Shown: in pieces, positions 37,056 through 44,218 of the stretch | Numbering within the stretch: the stretch's first letter is position 1 | Layout: every line of letters starts with the position of its first letter | DNA from: CAJKWP01 sp964554475 | GTDB lineage: Bacteria > Bacillota > Clostridia > Christensenellales > UBA1242 | DNA: 54,193 nt | Assembly (NCBI GenBank): GCA_964554475.1 | Contig: CAZKOT010000002.1 | Coordinates: 1-54,193, forward strand | Reading direction: 5' to 3' | Position numbers and translations under genes: made by a program | The notes under the pieces: generated by a model | What the model was told of the DNA's origin: nothing | Databases searched by the model: none | The model's input: only the letters and a program-made list of their open reading frames with translations

Positions 37056-37124
37056 GGACAATGCCTTAAAAATATCACAGTTGCAAGCACAATGGTACCA
37101 GGGATAAAATTGAACGAAGTTTAA
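37056..37124 (+). pseudogene. Degenerate duplicate of the rplA 3' end
   Basis: Read in frame, 22 codons ending in TAA give GQCLKNITVASTMVPGIKLN followed by EV. The real rplA ends GQYIKNVTIASTMGPGIKLN and then ART. So 16 of 20 aligned residues are identical and the frame is intact. No start codon or ribosome site precedes it. It is followed by a copy of the rplA terminator. It is a remnant of rplA, not a gene. Confidence 0.88.
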
Positions 37125-37153
37125 AAATTCAAGCAATCTGCTTGAATTTTTTT
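37125..37153 (+). terminator. Duplicated rplA-type terminator
   Basis: Perfect 10-bp stem AAATTCAAGC/GCTTGAATTT with a 5-base loop and a T-run. Compared with the terminator at 36438, a C-G pair has become T-A on both arms, so the pairing is kept by a compensatory change. Confidence 0.88.
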
Positions 37154-37282
37154 ATAATGAAACTTGGCATTGAACAAAATAAATTTTTAAACTTATTCAC
37201 TTTTATACTATTTAAATTTATAAATTTGCAAAAGTGAGCATTCGTGTCCTCGTAAAATTTAATTATCTTTCATTCAAATCAT

Positions 37283-37311
37283 TTGTTGTTTTTTGTCGAA
37301 TAAGCTAAAAT
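37283..37311 (+). promoter_or_regulatory. Promoter of pnuC, leaderless geometry
   Basis: TTGTTG (37283-37288), 17 bases, TAAAAT (37306-37311), then 8 bases to the ATG at 37320. There is no room for a Shine-Dalgarno and none is seen. Confidence 0.6.
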
Positions 37312-37319
37312 AAGAATAC

Positions 37320-38039
37320 ATGGTAAAAATTCATAAAGATGACATTTTTTCTTATTCTGTTTTAGCCTGCATTGTGGTTGCTAATATTGTTTTGACGATA
37401 ATATTTCATTTTCCAATTTTAGATTTGATTACAAGTATTATCGAAATAACCTATATTGCTGTCTTGGCGGAACGAAGTATGTTTAATTTTCCTTTTGGTT
37501 TCATTGCTTCTTTTTTATATCTTATTGTTTCTTTTCAAGCAAAGCTTTACGGAGAAGTGATTTTAATTATTGCTTTTTATTTTCCCATGACAATTATTAC
37601 TCTTACAGCATGGAGAAGAAGTATAAAAAAGAACATAAAAGAAAAAGGTTTTAACACGGTTCAAAGCAAAAAAATGAAAACTTGGTTATATTTTGTTTTA
37701 CCGATTATTATGGCAGGAGTAACAATAGGTTATGGTTTTTTTCTTAAGTTACTTGGCGGAAATAATCCTTTCGTTGATGCATTGTCAACAGCGGTTTCCA
37801 TTGTCACATTATTTTTAGTTTGGAAACAATGTTGGGAACAATGGTTCATGTGGATTGTTACATATGCTGTTGCAACGATTCTTTGGTTTGGAGTTAATAA
37901 TACCCTTTTGGCAATTACTTATATGGGTTGCATTTTATTTTCAATTAAGGGTTTTATTGAATGGCTTTACTATTATAAAAAAGAAAAGAAGAAAATTAAA
38001 AATATTTCTTCTTCTTCTCCTCCGACGACTTTAACATAA
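37320..38039 (+). CDS. pnuC: Nicotinamide riboside transporter PnuC-like
   Basis: 239 residues with about seven membrane helices, the PnuC layout for facilitated uptake of nicotinamide riboside, an NAD precursor. Characteristic pieces: YGEVILIIAFYFPMTIITLTAW (compare the tyrosine/glycine-rich helix of PnuC) near residue 80, and WEQWFMWIVTYAVATILWF near 180, matching the EQW..W motif. The tail is Lys- then Ser/Pro-rich. Gene stands alone with its own promoter; the predicted mRNA has no leader, so a leader riboswitch as seen for some pnuC genes is excluded here. No NAD-salvage gene is adjacent. Confidence 0.82.
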   Translation: MVKIHKDDIFSYSVLACIVVANIVLTIIFHFPILDLITSIIEITYIAVLAERSMFNFPFGFIASFLYLIVSFQAKLYGEVILIIAFYFPMTIITLTAWRRSIKKNIKEKGFNTVQSKKMKTWLYFVLPIIMAGVTIGYGFFLKLLGGNNPFVDALSTAVSIVTLFLVWKQCWEQWFMWIVTYAVATILWFGVNNTLLAITYMGCILFSIKGFIEWLYYYKKEKKKIKNISSSSPPTTLT

Positions 38040-38161
38040 TGAATTGCTTATTGATTTATATTTTCACGTAATAACTTTTTTATTTTTTCTCGGTAACAAA
38101 CAAATTTTTTTCACAAAATAAAAGTATGGTAATAATTTTTTTATATTCATAATATAACTTA

Positions 38162-38190
38162 TTGACTATTTTTAAAAAAAGAATTATTCT
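38162..38190 (+). promoter_or_regulatory. Promoter of the heterodimeric ABC exporter operon
   Basis: TTGACT (38162-38167), 17 bases, TATTCT (38185-38190). The leader is about 20 bases to the GTG start at 38217. Confidence 0.6.
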
Positions 38191-38211
38191 AATTCCATTA
38201 TAAAGGAATTA
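38190..38211. promoter_or_regulatory. Operator-like inverted repeat at the exporter promoter
   Basis: Perfect 7-bp arms TAATTCC/GGAATTA separated by eight bases, starting at the last base of the -10 box and covering the expected transcription start. Size and position fit a MarR- or PadR-type repressor site. The right arm also overlaps the AAAGGA ribosome site. Confidence 0.5.
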
Positions 38212-38216
38212 CACCT

Positions 38217-39944
38217 GTGTTTAGTTTTTTTAAATATTATAACAAAAAATACATATTACTTTCACTATTAGTATTATTATTTATTGTTGTCGAAGTTATT
38301 CTTGATTTGCAAATTCCACAATACATGTCCCAAATAGTAAATTTAATAACAAGCGGGACATCTTCTATGAATGAAATTATGATTTTAGGTTTAAAAATGC
38401 TTGGAATTGTTGGATTTGGAATTATTTCAAGTATTCTTTCAAGTTTTATTCTTGCATATCTTGGTTCGGGATTTATTGCAAAAATGCGCGAAGAAGTTTT
38501 TAAAAAAATTTCTGAACTTTCCCAAGCGGAAATTAACAAATTTTCAACAGCAAGTCTTATTACAAGAACAATACACGACTTAGGTAATGTCAGACAACTA
38601 ATAACTGAAGTTTCAAGAGTGATTGTAATTGCTCCCATAATGGCGACAATTGCAACCATAAAAATGATTGAAAAAAGCGCTTCCCTTTCAATAGCAACTT
38701 TAATTGCTATTCTTTTAATTTTGATTGTCATTATTATTGTTTTTGTTTTCGTTATTCCAAAATTTAAAGTAATGCAAAAATTAACCGATAGAATTAATTT
38801 AATTTCAAGAGAACATATCACAGGTGTAAGAGTAATCAGAGCTTACAATACTGAAAATTTTCAAGAAGGAAGATTTAATCAAGCAAGCGAGGAACATGGT
38901 AAAACTTATCTTTTTGTTAATCGTTCAATGGGTTTATTAAGTCCCATAGCAAACACAATTTTCAGCGGTTTAACTTTGTTTTTTTATTGGTTTGGAGCAA
39001 CTCTAATTTCAACTCAAGTAATTAATTTGGGTGATTTGATGGCTTTCACTCAGTATTCAATGATGGTCTTGATGAGCATTATTATGTTCACAATGGTTTT
39101 TGTAACCTTACCGCGAACAATAATATCAATTAAACGTGTCAATGAGGTTTTAAAATGTGAAAGTTCAATTATTTTCCCAACCGCAGGCATCGAAAAAAAC
39201 AACGCCGAATTAATTGAATTTAAAAATGTTAACTTTAAATATCCAAAAGCAAAAGAATATGTTTTAAAAGACATCTCCTTTACGGCAAAAAAAGATCAAG
39301 TAATTGCAATTATAGGTTCAACAGGTAGTGGAAAAAGCACTTTGGCAGAACTGATTGCCAGAATTTATGATGTAACCGAAGGAGAAATTTTAATTGATGG
39401 AATAAACATCAAAGAATTTAAAAAAGAAAGTTTTTCAAACATAATCGGTTACGTTCCTCAAAAAGCAATGTTATTTTCTGGAACTATTGAAGAAAACATT
39501 AAATATGGAAAACCCGATTCAACTGATGAAGAAATGAAAAAAGCTTCAAGCATTGCCCAAGCTGACAATTTCATTGAGAATTTTGAAGAAAAATATTCTT
39601 ATAATTTATCTCAAAGCGCAATAAATCTTTCCGGTGGACAAAAACAAAGACTTTCAATTGCTAGAGCAATAATAAAAAAATCAAGTATTTTCATTTTTGA
39701 TGATTGTTTTTCCGCTTTAGATTATAAAACCGACAAATCTTTAAGAGATGCACTTAAAAAAGAGGCCAAAGACGCAATAAAGATTTTTATTGCACAACGC
39801 GTTGGAACAATCCGTGATGCCGACCAAATTATTGTTTTGGAAAAAGGAGAAATGGTTGGTTTAGGAACACATGAGGAATTATTAAATAAATGTGAAGTCT
39901 ATAAAGAAATTGCTCTTTCTCAACTTTCAGAAGAAGAATTATAA
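38217..39944 (+). CDS. Heterodimeric multidrug-type ABC exporter, degenerate-site subunit
   Basis: 575 residues: six-helix transmembrane domain (about 1-310) then an ABC ATPase domain. Walker A GSTGSGKST, signature NLSGGQKQR, and Walker B IFIFDDCFSALD, where the catalytic Glu is replaced by Asp. That substitution marks the subunit with the inactive composite site in heterodimeric exporters such as BmrCD, LmrCD and TM287/288. Start is GTG with AAAGGA ten bases upstream. The partner gene begins 13 bases after the stop. Likely exports drugs or amphipathic compounds; a lipid or peptide is possible. Confidence 0.9.
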   Translation: MFSFFKYYNKKYILLSLLVLLFIVVEVILDLQIPQYMSQIVNLITSGTSSMNEIMILGLKMLGIVGFGIISSILSSFILAYLGSGFIAKMREEVFKKISELSQAEINKFSTASLITRTIHDLGNVRQLITEVSRVIVIAPIMATIATIKMIEKSASLSIATLIAILLILIVIIIVFVFVIPKFKVMQKLTDRINLISREHITGVRVIRAYNTENFQEGRFNQASEEHGKTYLFVNRSMGLLSPIANTIFSGLTLFFYWFGATLISTQVINLGDLMAFTQYSMMVLMSIIMFTMVFVTLPRTIISIKRVNEVLKCESSIIFPTAGIEKNNAELIEFKNVNFKYPKAKEYVLKDISFTAKKDQVIAIIGSTGSGKSTLAELIARIYDVTEGEILIDGINIKEFKKESFSNIIGYVPQKAMLFSGTIEENIKYGKPDSTDEEMKKASSIAQADNFIENFEEKYSYNLSQSAINLSGGQKQRLSIARAIIKKSSIFIFDDCFSALDYKTDKSLRDALKKEAKDAIKIFIAQRVGTIRDADQIIVLEKGEMVGLGTHEELLNKCEVYKEIALSQLSEEEL

Positions 39945-39957
39945 AAAGGAGTATTTG

Positions 39958-41820
39958 ATGAAAAGCCCTGAAATTAATCCCAACAAACAAAAATTTCAAA
40001 ACATGATGAAACGAACTCCTTCTTTTATGGGTGGTTCAAAAGGTATACGCTTCGAAAAACCAAAAGATTACAAGGGTAGCATGAAAAAACTTTTTCAATA
40101 TATTAAAGTTGAAAAAATGCTTTTGATTTTTGGATTGTTTTTTGCAATATTTTACAGCACTATTTCAATTTTTGGACCGAAATTAATTGGCGACATTGTC
40201 AATGAAATGCAATTTTCACTTAATTTTTCAACTCCTCTTAATCTAGCACAAATTTCAAAAATTGGAATTATTTTAATAATGCTTTATTCATTTAGCGGAA
40301 TTAGTGAATTATTACAATCTTTGATTTTAGCAAAAGTTGCAACAAGAATTACTCTTCGATTTCGTAGTGACATTTCAAAAAAAATAAACAAACTTCCCCT
40401 TCGATTTTTTGACAATTCAAGCACAGGCAATATTATGAGTATTATAACCAGCGATGTTGACACTGTTTCAAATACGTTAGGACAAGGGATTGCGAATTTG
40501 GTTAGTTCAATCATTAAACTTTTGGGCGTTTTAATAATTATGTTTGTTTTATGCTGGCAATTGGCATTAATAGCACTTATTACATTGCCATTAATAATTT
40601 TAATTATGTTTTTAATTATTAAATCCACACAAAAATTTCATCAAAAGCGTCAAGACATAAGCGGAGTTTTGTACGGTTTTATTGAAGAAATGTACTCATT
40701 TCAAAACATAATTCACATAAATAATGGAGAAGAGAGGTCACTTAATAATTTTAAAAAAATTAATGATGAAGTTTTTAATAACAGTTATAAGGTAAATTTT
40801 TTTTCGGGTTTAATGGCACCACTCAGCCGTTTAATTATTAATTTAGACTATGTTTTGATTTGTCTTGTGGGTGCTTTTTTGGTTATAAACAATTTAATTC
40901 TTGTTGGAGTTATTGCAAGTTTTATGATCTATATTAGACAATTTCACCAGCCAATTTTAAGTGTTTCAACTCTAGCAGGTTCATTTCAAACAATGGCTGC
41001 TTCGGCAGAGCGAATTTTTGGATTATTAAGCGAAGATGAAGAAGAAGATGAAAATTTAAAAATAGTCGAAATAAAACGAGCAAACATTCAGGGAAAAGTT
41101 GAATTTAGAAATGTTAATTTTGGCTATTTAAAAGATGTTCCAATAATCAAAAACTTTTCATTAACAGCATTACCTGGTCAAAAAATTGCAATTGTAGGAC
41201 CAACGGGAGCGGGAAAAACTACTTTGGTCAATTTATTAATGAGATTTTATGAAATTGACAGTGGTGATATTTTAATTGATGATGTTTCGATAAAAGATAT
41301 GAAAAGAAGAAATGTTCGTAGATTATTTGGAATGGTTCTTCAAGATACATGGCTTTTTGAAGGGACTATTAAAGAAAATATTTCTTATGGAAAAAAGCGA
41401 GTTACCCAGGAAGTAATAGAAGAGGCATGTAAAGCAGCAAACATAGATCACTTCATAAAAACAACAGCTGAAAGCTATAACAAAATAATTGATGAAAACA
41501 CAAATCTTTCACAAGGACAAAAACAGCTTTTAACCATAGCACGAGCAATTGCATTAAATAATCCCATGCTGATTCTTGACGAAGCAACAAGTTCGGTTGA
41601 CACCAGAACCGAGATTTTAATTCAAAAAGCTATGGATAAATTAATGAAAAATCGAACAAGTTTTATTATTGCTCACAGACTTTCAACAATAAAAAATGCT
41701 GACAAAATTTTAGTTTTAAACAAGGGTAATATTGTTGAAATTGGAAATCACAAAGAACTTCTTGAAAAAAATGGATTTTACGCACAACTTTATTACAGTC
41801 AATTTGAGCTAAAAGCATAA
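39958..41820 (+). CDS. Heterodimeric multidrug-type ABC exporter, catalytic subunit
   Basis: 620 residues from ATG 39958, chosen for AGGAG six bases upstream; an in-frame extension overlaps the previous gene. A 40-residue N-terminal extension with PSFMGG precedes six helices and the ATPase. Walker A GPTGAGKTT, signature NLSQGQKQLL (the Gln-containing, variant form seen in these partners), Walker B MLILDEATSSVD with catalytic Glu, H-loop IIAHRLST. With the upstream gene it forms one canonical and one degenerate ATP site. A terminator follows about 80 bases on. Confidence 0.92.
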   Translation: MKSPEINPNKQKFQNMMKRTPSFMGGSKGIRFEKPKDYKGSMKKLFQYIKVEKMLLIFGLFFAIFYSTISIFGPKLIGDIVNEMQFSLNFSTPLNLAQISKIGIILIMLYSFSGISELLQSLILAKVATRITLRFRSDISKKINKLPLRFFDNSSTGNIMSIITSDVDTVSNTLGQGIANLVSSIIKLLGVLIIMFVLCWQLALIALITLPLIILIMFLIIKSTQKFHQKRQDISGVLYGFIEEMYSFQNIIHINNGEERSLNNFKKINDEVFNNSYKVNFFSGLMAPLSRLIINLDYVLICLVGAFLVINNLILVGVIASFMIYIRQFHQPILSVSTLAGSFQTMAASAERIFGLLSEDEEEDENLKIVEIKRANIQGKVEFRNVNFGYLKDVPIIKNFSLTALPGQKIAIVGPTGAGKTTLVNLLMRFYEIDSGDILIDDVSIKDMKRRNVRRLFGMVLQDTWLFEGTIKENISYGKKRVTQEVIEEACKAANIDHFIKTTAESYNKIIDENTNLSQGQKQLLTIARAIALNNPMLILDEATSSVDTRTEILIQKAMDKLMKNRTSFIIAHRLSTIKNADKILVLNKGNIVEIGNHKELLEKNGFYAQLYYSQFELKA

Positions 41821-41897
41821 AAAACATTTACATTTGTTTCTAAACAAAAACGAAGTCAGGTTGCACAAGCAATGCTGATCTAACTTTTCAACTTAAA

Positions 41898-41928
41898 AGA
41901 TCTCCTTATAAAAGAAGATTTATTTTTT
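41898..41928 (+). terminator. Terminator of the ABC exporter operon
   Basis: AGATCTCCTT pairs with AAGAAGATTT across a 4-base loop (nine of ten positions, one of them G-U), followed by A and six T. Confidence 0.6.
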
Positions 41929-41962
41929 CATTTTTTTTAATTGGGAACTTTAAAAAGATTTT

Positions 41963-41991
41963 TTGCATAAATTTACTTGAAAGGTTAATAA
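41963..41991 (+). promoter_or_regulatory. Promoter of the DUF975-like gene, leaderless geometry
   Basis: TTGCAT (41963-41968), 17 bases, TAATAA (41986-41991), then 8 bases to ATG 42000. Same spacing as at 4413 and 37283; no Shine-Dalgarno within range. Confidence 0.55.
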
Positions 41992-41999
41992 TTTTAGAT

Positions 42000-42683
42000 A
42001 TGAAAAAATCTTTTTCGGGTTTAATAAAACAAACTTTTGAAGAATTAAATTTGAATTGGGACAAAATTTTGGCAGCATCAGTTGCAACCTATCTCATTGT
42101 TTTTGCCTTTATTTTCTTTTTTCCTCCTTTTGGTTTTTTTATTTCTTTTGCAGTGGGTTCATTTCTTTGTGTGGGACTTTCCTCTTATAATCTAGCAATA
42201 ATAAATAAAGAAAAGCCAAAATTAGAAAGCATTTTTCTTGCAAAAAAACACTTTGTTCCCTTTCTTTTTATTTTTCTAGTTAGAAGTATTCAAATAATAT
42301 TTTGGAGCATGTTTTTATTTGTTCCGGGAATAATTCGCGGACTACAACTTTTGTTTGTTCCTTATATTTTAGCAGAAAAACCAAATACAGATGCTTATAG
42401 TGCATTCGAAAAAAGTAAGGAATTAACCGAGGGCAACAAATTCAATTTATTTTTGTTAATACTTCTTTTTTCACTTTTAACTATCATTTGTCTATCTTTT
42501 TCATTTAGTTTTTTACTTTTTTTAAATATATTTTTTATTATACCGCAAACTGCAATTATTGTTTGTTCGCTTATGCTTTTTTTAATTTTATTTGCGATTG
42601 TAGTTTTACCATTTGCACAAGTTGCACTTGCAAAAATTTATCTTATTTTAAAAGGTGATGTTGACAGAGTAGAGTTTGAATAA
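42000..42683 (+). CDS. DUF975-like integral membrane protein
   Basis: 227 residues with about five or six membrane helices. The sequence FVPGIIRGLQLLFVPYILAEKPNTDAYSAFEKSKELTEGNKFNL, positions about 108-150, follows the DUF975 pattern: P-G-I then Y-IL-A-E-P, then A..+S..L..G+K. Function of this family is not established. It stands between the ABC exporter operon and the palindromic cluster, with its own promoter. The predicted mRNA starts at or next to the ATG. Confidence 0.7.
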   Translation: MKKSFSGLIKQTFEELNLNWDKILAASVATYLIVFAFIFFFPPFGFFISFAVGSFLCVGLSSYNLAIINKEKPKLESIFLAKKHFVPFLFIFLVRSIQIIFWSMFLFVPGIIRGLQLLFVPYILAEKPNTDAYSAFEKSKELTEGNKFNLFLLILLFSLLTIICLSFSFSFLLFLNIFFIIPQTAIIVCSLMLFLILFAIVVLPFAQVALAKIYLILKGDVDRVEFE

Positions 42684-42774
42684 AATTAAATAAAAATTTC
42701 ACTTAAAATAGTTCTAATAATTGTATTAATCATTTCAGACCATAGACAAATACAGACTGTCCGAGAATGGGCAA

Positions 42775-43061
42775 GGCTCGACAAATGCTTTGAGCCGTTA
42801 AATTTGCATTAGCAAATTTACAGAGTTTCGAAGTAAACTCGTCAAGAGGCGAAAAAGGCAGGAGTTTACACCCACGTAAATGACTGCCCTCGCCTCTTAA
42901 CGGGCTTCGCCCTGCAAAATTGCAAAAGCAATTTTGACGGCTCGAGTCGGCGTTTGTCAGTCCGAACAACAAAAACACGCTAGTGTTTTTTGAGGGCGAA
43001 TACTTGAAGCCCGAAGTAAGTTGTGAGGAGCGCAGCAACAAAATTTTTTTTAAAATTTTGT
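42775..43061. repeat. Dense cluster of inverted repeats (intergenic, 287 bp)
   Basis: At least nine stems follow one another in the 467-base gap 42684-43150: GGCTC/GAGCC; TAAATTTGC/GCAAATTTA; GAGTTT/AAACTC; AAGAGGCG/CGCCTCTT enclosing GGCAG/CTGCC and TTTAC/GTAAA; GGGC/GCCC; CAAAATTGC/GCAATTTTG; AAAAACAC/GTGTTTTT; GTTG/CAAC; ACAAAATTTT/AAAATTTTGT. CCGTTAA (42795) pairs with TTAACGG (42897) and would close a multibranch junction over stems two to four. The region is visibly richer in G+C than the rest. A minus-strand open frame (42730-43041) looks spurious. Probably a repetitive element or a structured RNA. Confidence 0.7.
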
Positions 43062-43120
43062 GTCCATTGCTCTTTCTCGTCAGTCTTTAATAATCATTTT
43101 TCTTTTTTATTAAAAACTGT

Positions 43121-43126
43121 TATAAT
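43121..43126 (+). promoter_or_regulatory. -10 box of the Sel1-like gene
   Basis: Perfect TATAAT 24 bases before the ATG. The -35 region is a T-run (TTTTCT at 17-base spacing) with no good match. A clean SD, AAGGAG, follows. Confidence 0.4.
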
Positions 43127-43150
43127 CAAACAAAAAGTCAAGGAGAAATT

Positions 43151-43981
43151 ATGGCAGAGGAAGAAAAAATTTCTATTATTCCTTCATATGAAGCAAAACG
43201 ACAATTTATACAACTTCGAAATAAAATTGAAAAGTTAATTGAAAATGCTCCAATAAAAAAATTAGATGAAATTTTTGCAGAAGAACTTTCAAAAATTATT
43301 ACTGAAGCGGTAGAGGGCAATGCAATTTGTCAAGATTATTTAGGATATATATTTAAGCGCGGAAAACCTGATTTAGTTCCCGAAAATATTGAGCTTTCAA
43401 TGAAATGGATGATTTTGGCGGCAGCAAACGGAAATGATTTTTCAATAGACCGTTTAGCAATTTTTTTAAATTATGCTTATGACGAAATTGTTTACCAACC
43501 CGATTTTGGACAAATGAAAGAACTTAATAATATTGATGAATATAATTACACTTATATCATTGGCAGATTGATTTGTGATTGCATTGTTGATGATTTGAAA
43601 ATTAATGTTTTTGATTTGATCAAAGAAGTGCCTGATGTTTTAGAATTTAATAATTTTTCGATGAGAACATTTGACCTTTCACGTGATAAGGCAATAAAAA
43701 TTGTTCTTCGTTACTTGCGTGGCTATAGTCCAAAAGATGAATCCGGTGATATCACTCCCGAAATTGATACTATTGAAGAAGTAAATTCAAGCCTTAAAGA
43801 AAAAAGGGAAGAAAATGAGGTTAATTCAACCTTAAAAAATAAAAAAGAAAAAGGAAAACCGCAAGCAAAACAAGAAAAAACAAATAAAAAAGAAACTGTT
43901 GCAAAAGAGAATGAAGAAAAAAAGAAAACCGATCTAACGAACGTATTTAAAAAGAAAGATAAAAAAAATGACAAAAAATGA
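43151..43981 (+). CDS. Sel1-like-repeat cytosolic protein with Lys-rich tail
   Basis: 276 residues, no signal or membrane helix. Residues about 50-105 (AVEGNAICQDYLGYIFKRG through KWMILAAANGND) follow the Sel1/TPR-like repeat rhythm of A-G-A-x-x-x-L-G-x-x-Y, then A-A-x-G. Such repeats mediate protein-protein contacts. Residues about 200-276 are a Lys/Glu/Asn coiled or disordered tail. It starts with AAGGAG before the ATG, and its stop codon lies inside the stem of its own terminator. No function can be assigned. Confidence 0.7.
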   Translation: MAEEEKISIIPSYEAKRQFIQLRNKIEKLIENAPIKKLDEIFAEELSKIITEAVEGNAICQDYLGYIFKRGKPDLVPENIELSMKWMILAAANGNDFSIDRLAIFLNYAYDEIVYQPDFGQMKELNNIDEYNYTYIIGRLICDCIVDDLKINVFDLIKEVPDVLEFNNFSMRTFDLSRDKAIKIVLRYLRGYSPKDESGDITPEIDTIEEVNSSLKEKREENEVNSTLKNKKEKGKPQAKQEKTNKKETVAKENEEKKKTDLTNVFKKKDKKNDKK

Positions 43982-44000
43982 CCATAATGGTCATTTTTTT
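43973..44000 (+). terminator. Terminator overlapping the stop codon of the Sel1-like gene
   Basis: Perfect 12-bp stem AAAAAATGACCA/TGGTCATTTTTT with a 3-base loop; the 3' arm runs into a T-rich end. The TGA stop (43979-43981) is within the 5' arm. Confidence 0.88.
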
Positions 44001-44133
44001 AATAATAAAAATAAAAAATTATTTTAATAATGAAAATTTCTTTACTACTTGTTTCTTATTACTATTTCTTAATTAATTATTGCGAACAAAACTAGAAACG
44101 TCAAAAAGCAATTTTTTACCGAATATTTTTTCA

Positions 44134-44172
44134 CTCATTGTGAAACTTTCGTACAAGGTGTGGCGATCCCCT
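44134..44172. repeat. Degenerate copy of a TCATTGCGAG...GTGGCGATCCC-type repeat
   Basis: CTCATTGTGAA, then CGTACAAGG, then TGTGGCGATCCCC resembles a short dispersed repeat I recall from many bacterial genomes, in which TCATTGCGAGGAGCGAAG precedes GTGGCAATCCC. Here the middle hairpin is decayed. It lies in the 237-base gap between the Sel1-like gene and the aminopeptidase gene. Identification rests on memory of the motif. Confidence 0.35.
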
Positions 44173-44218
44173 AACCAAATTAGTGAAATCAATTTATTTG
44201 AAGCGAAGAGAACATTTT

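Noticed and set aside
37320..37322. NAD-sensing riboswitch for pnuC
   Set aside because: The likely promoter leaves no leader between transcription start and ATG, so there is no room for a riboswitch.
38237..38821. Antisense 194-codon frame over the first ABC exporter gene
   Set aside because: Lies wholly inside a secure gene on the other strand, with no signals of its own.
42730..43041. Minus-strand open frame of 103 codons across the hairpin cluster
   Set aside because: It has no ribosome site, and its residues simply follow the palindromes. Composition is unlike the other proteins. Treated as a by-product of the repeat.
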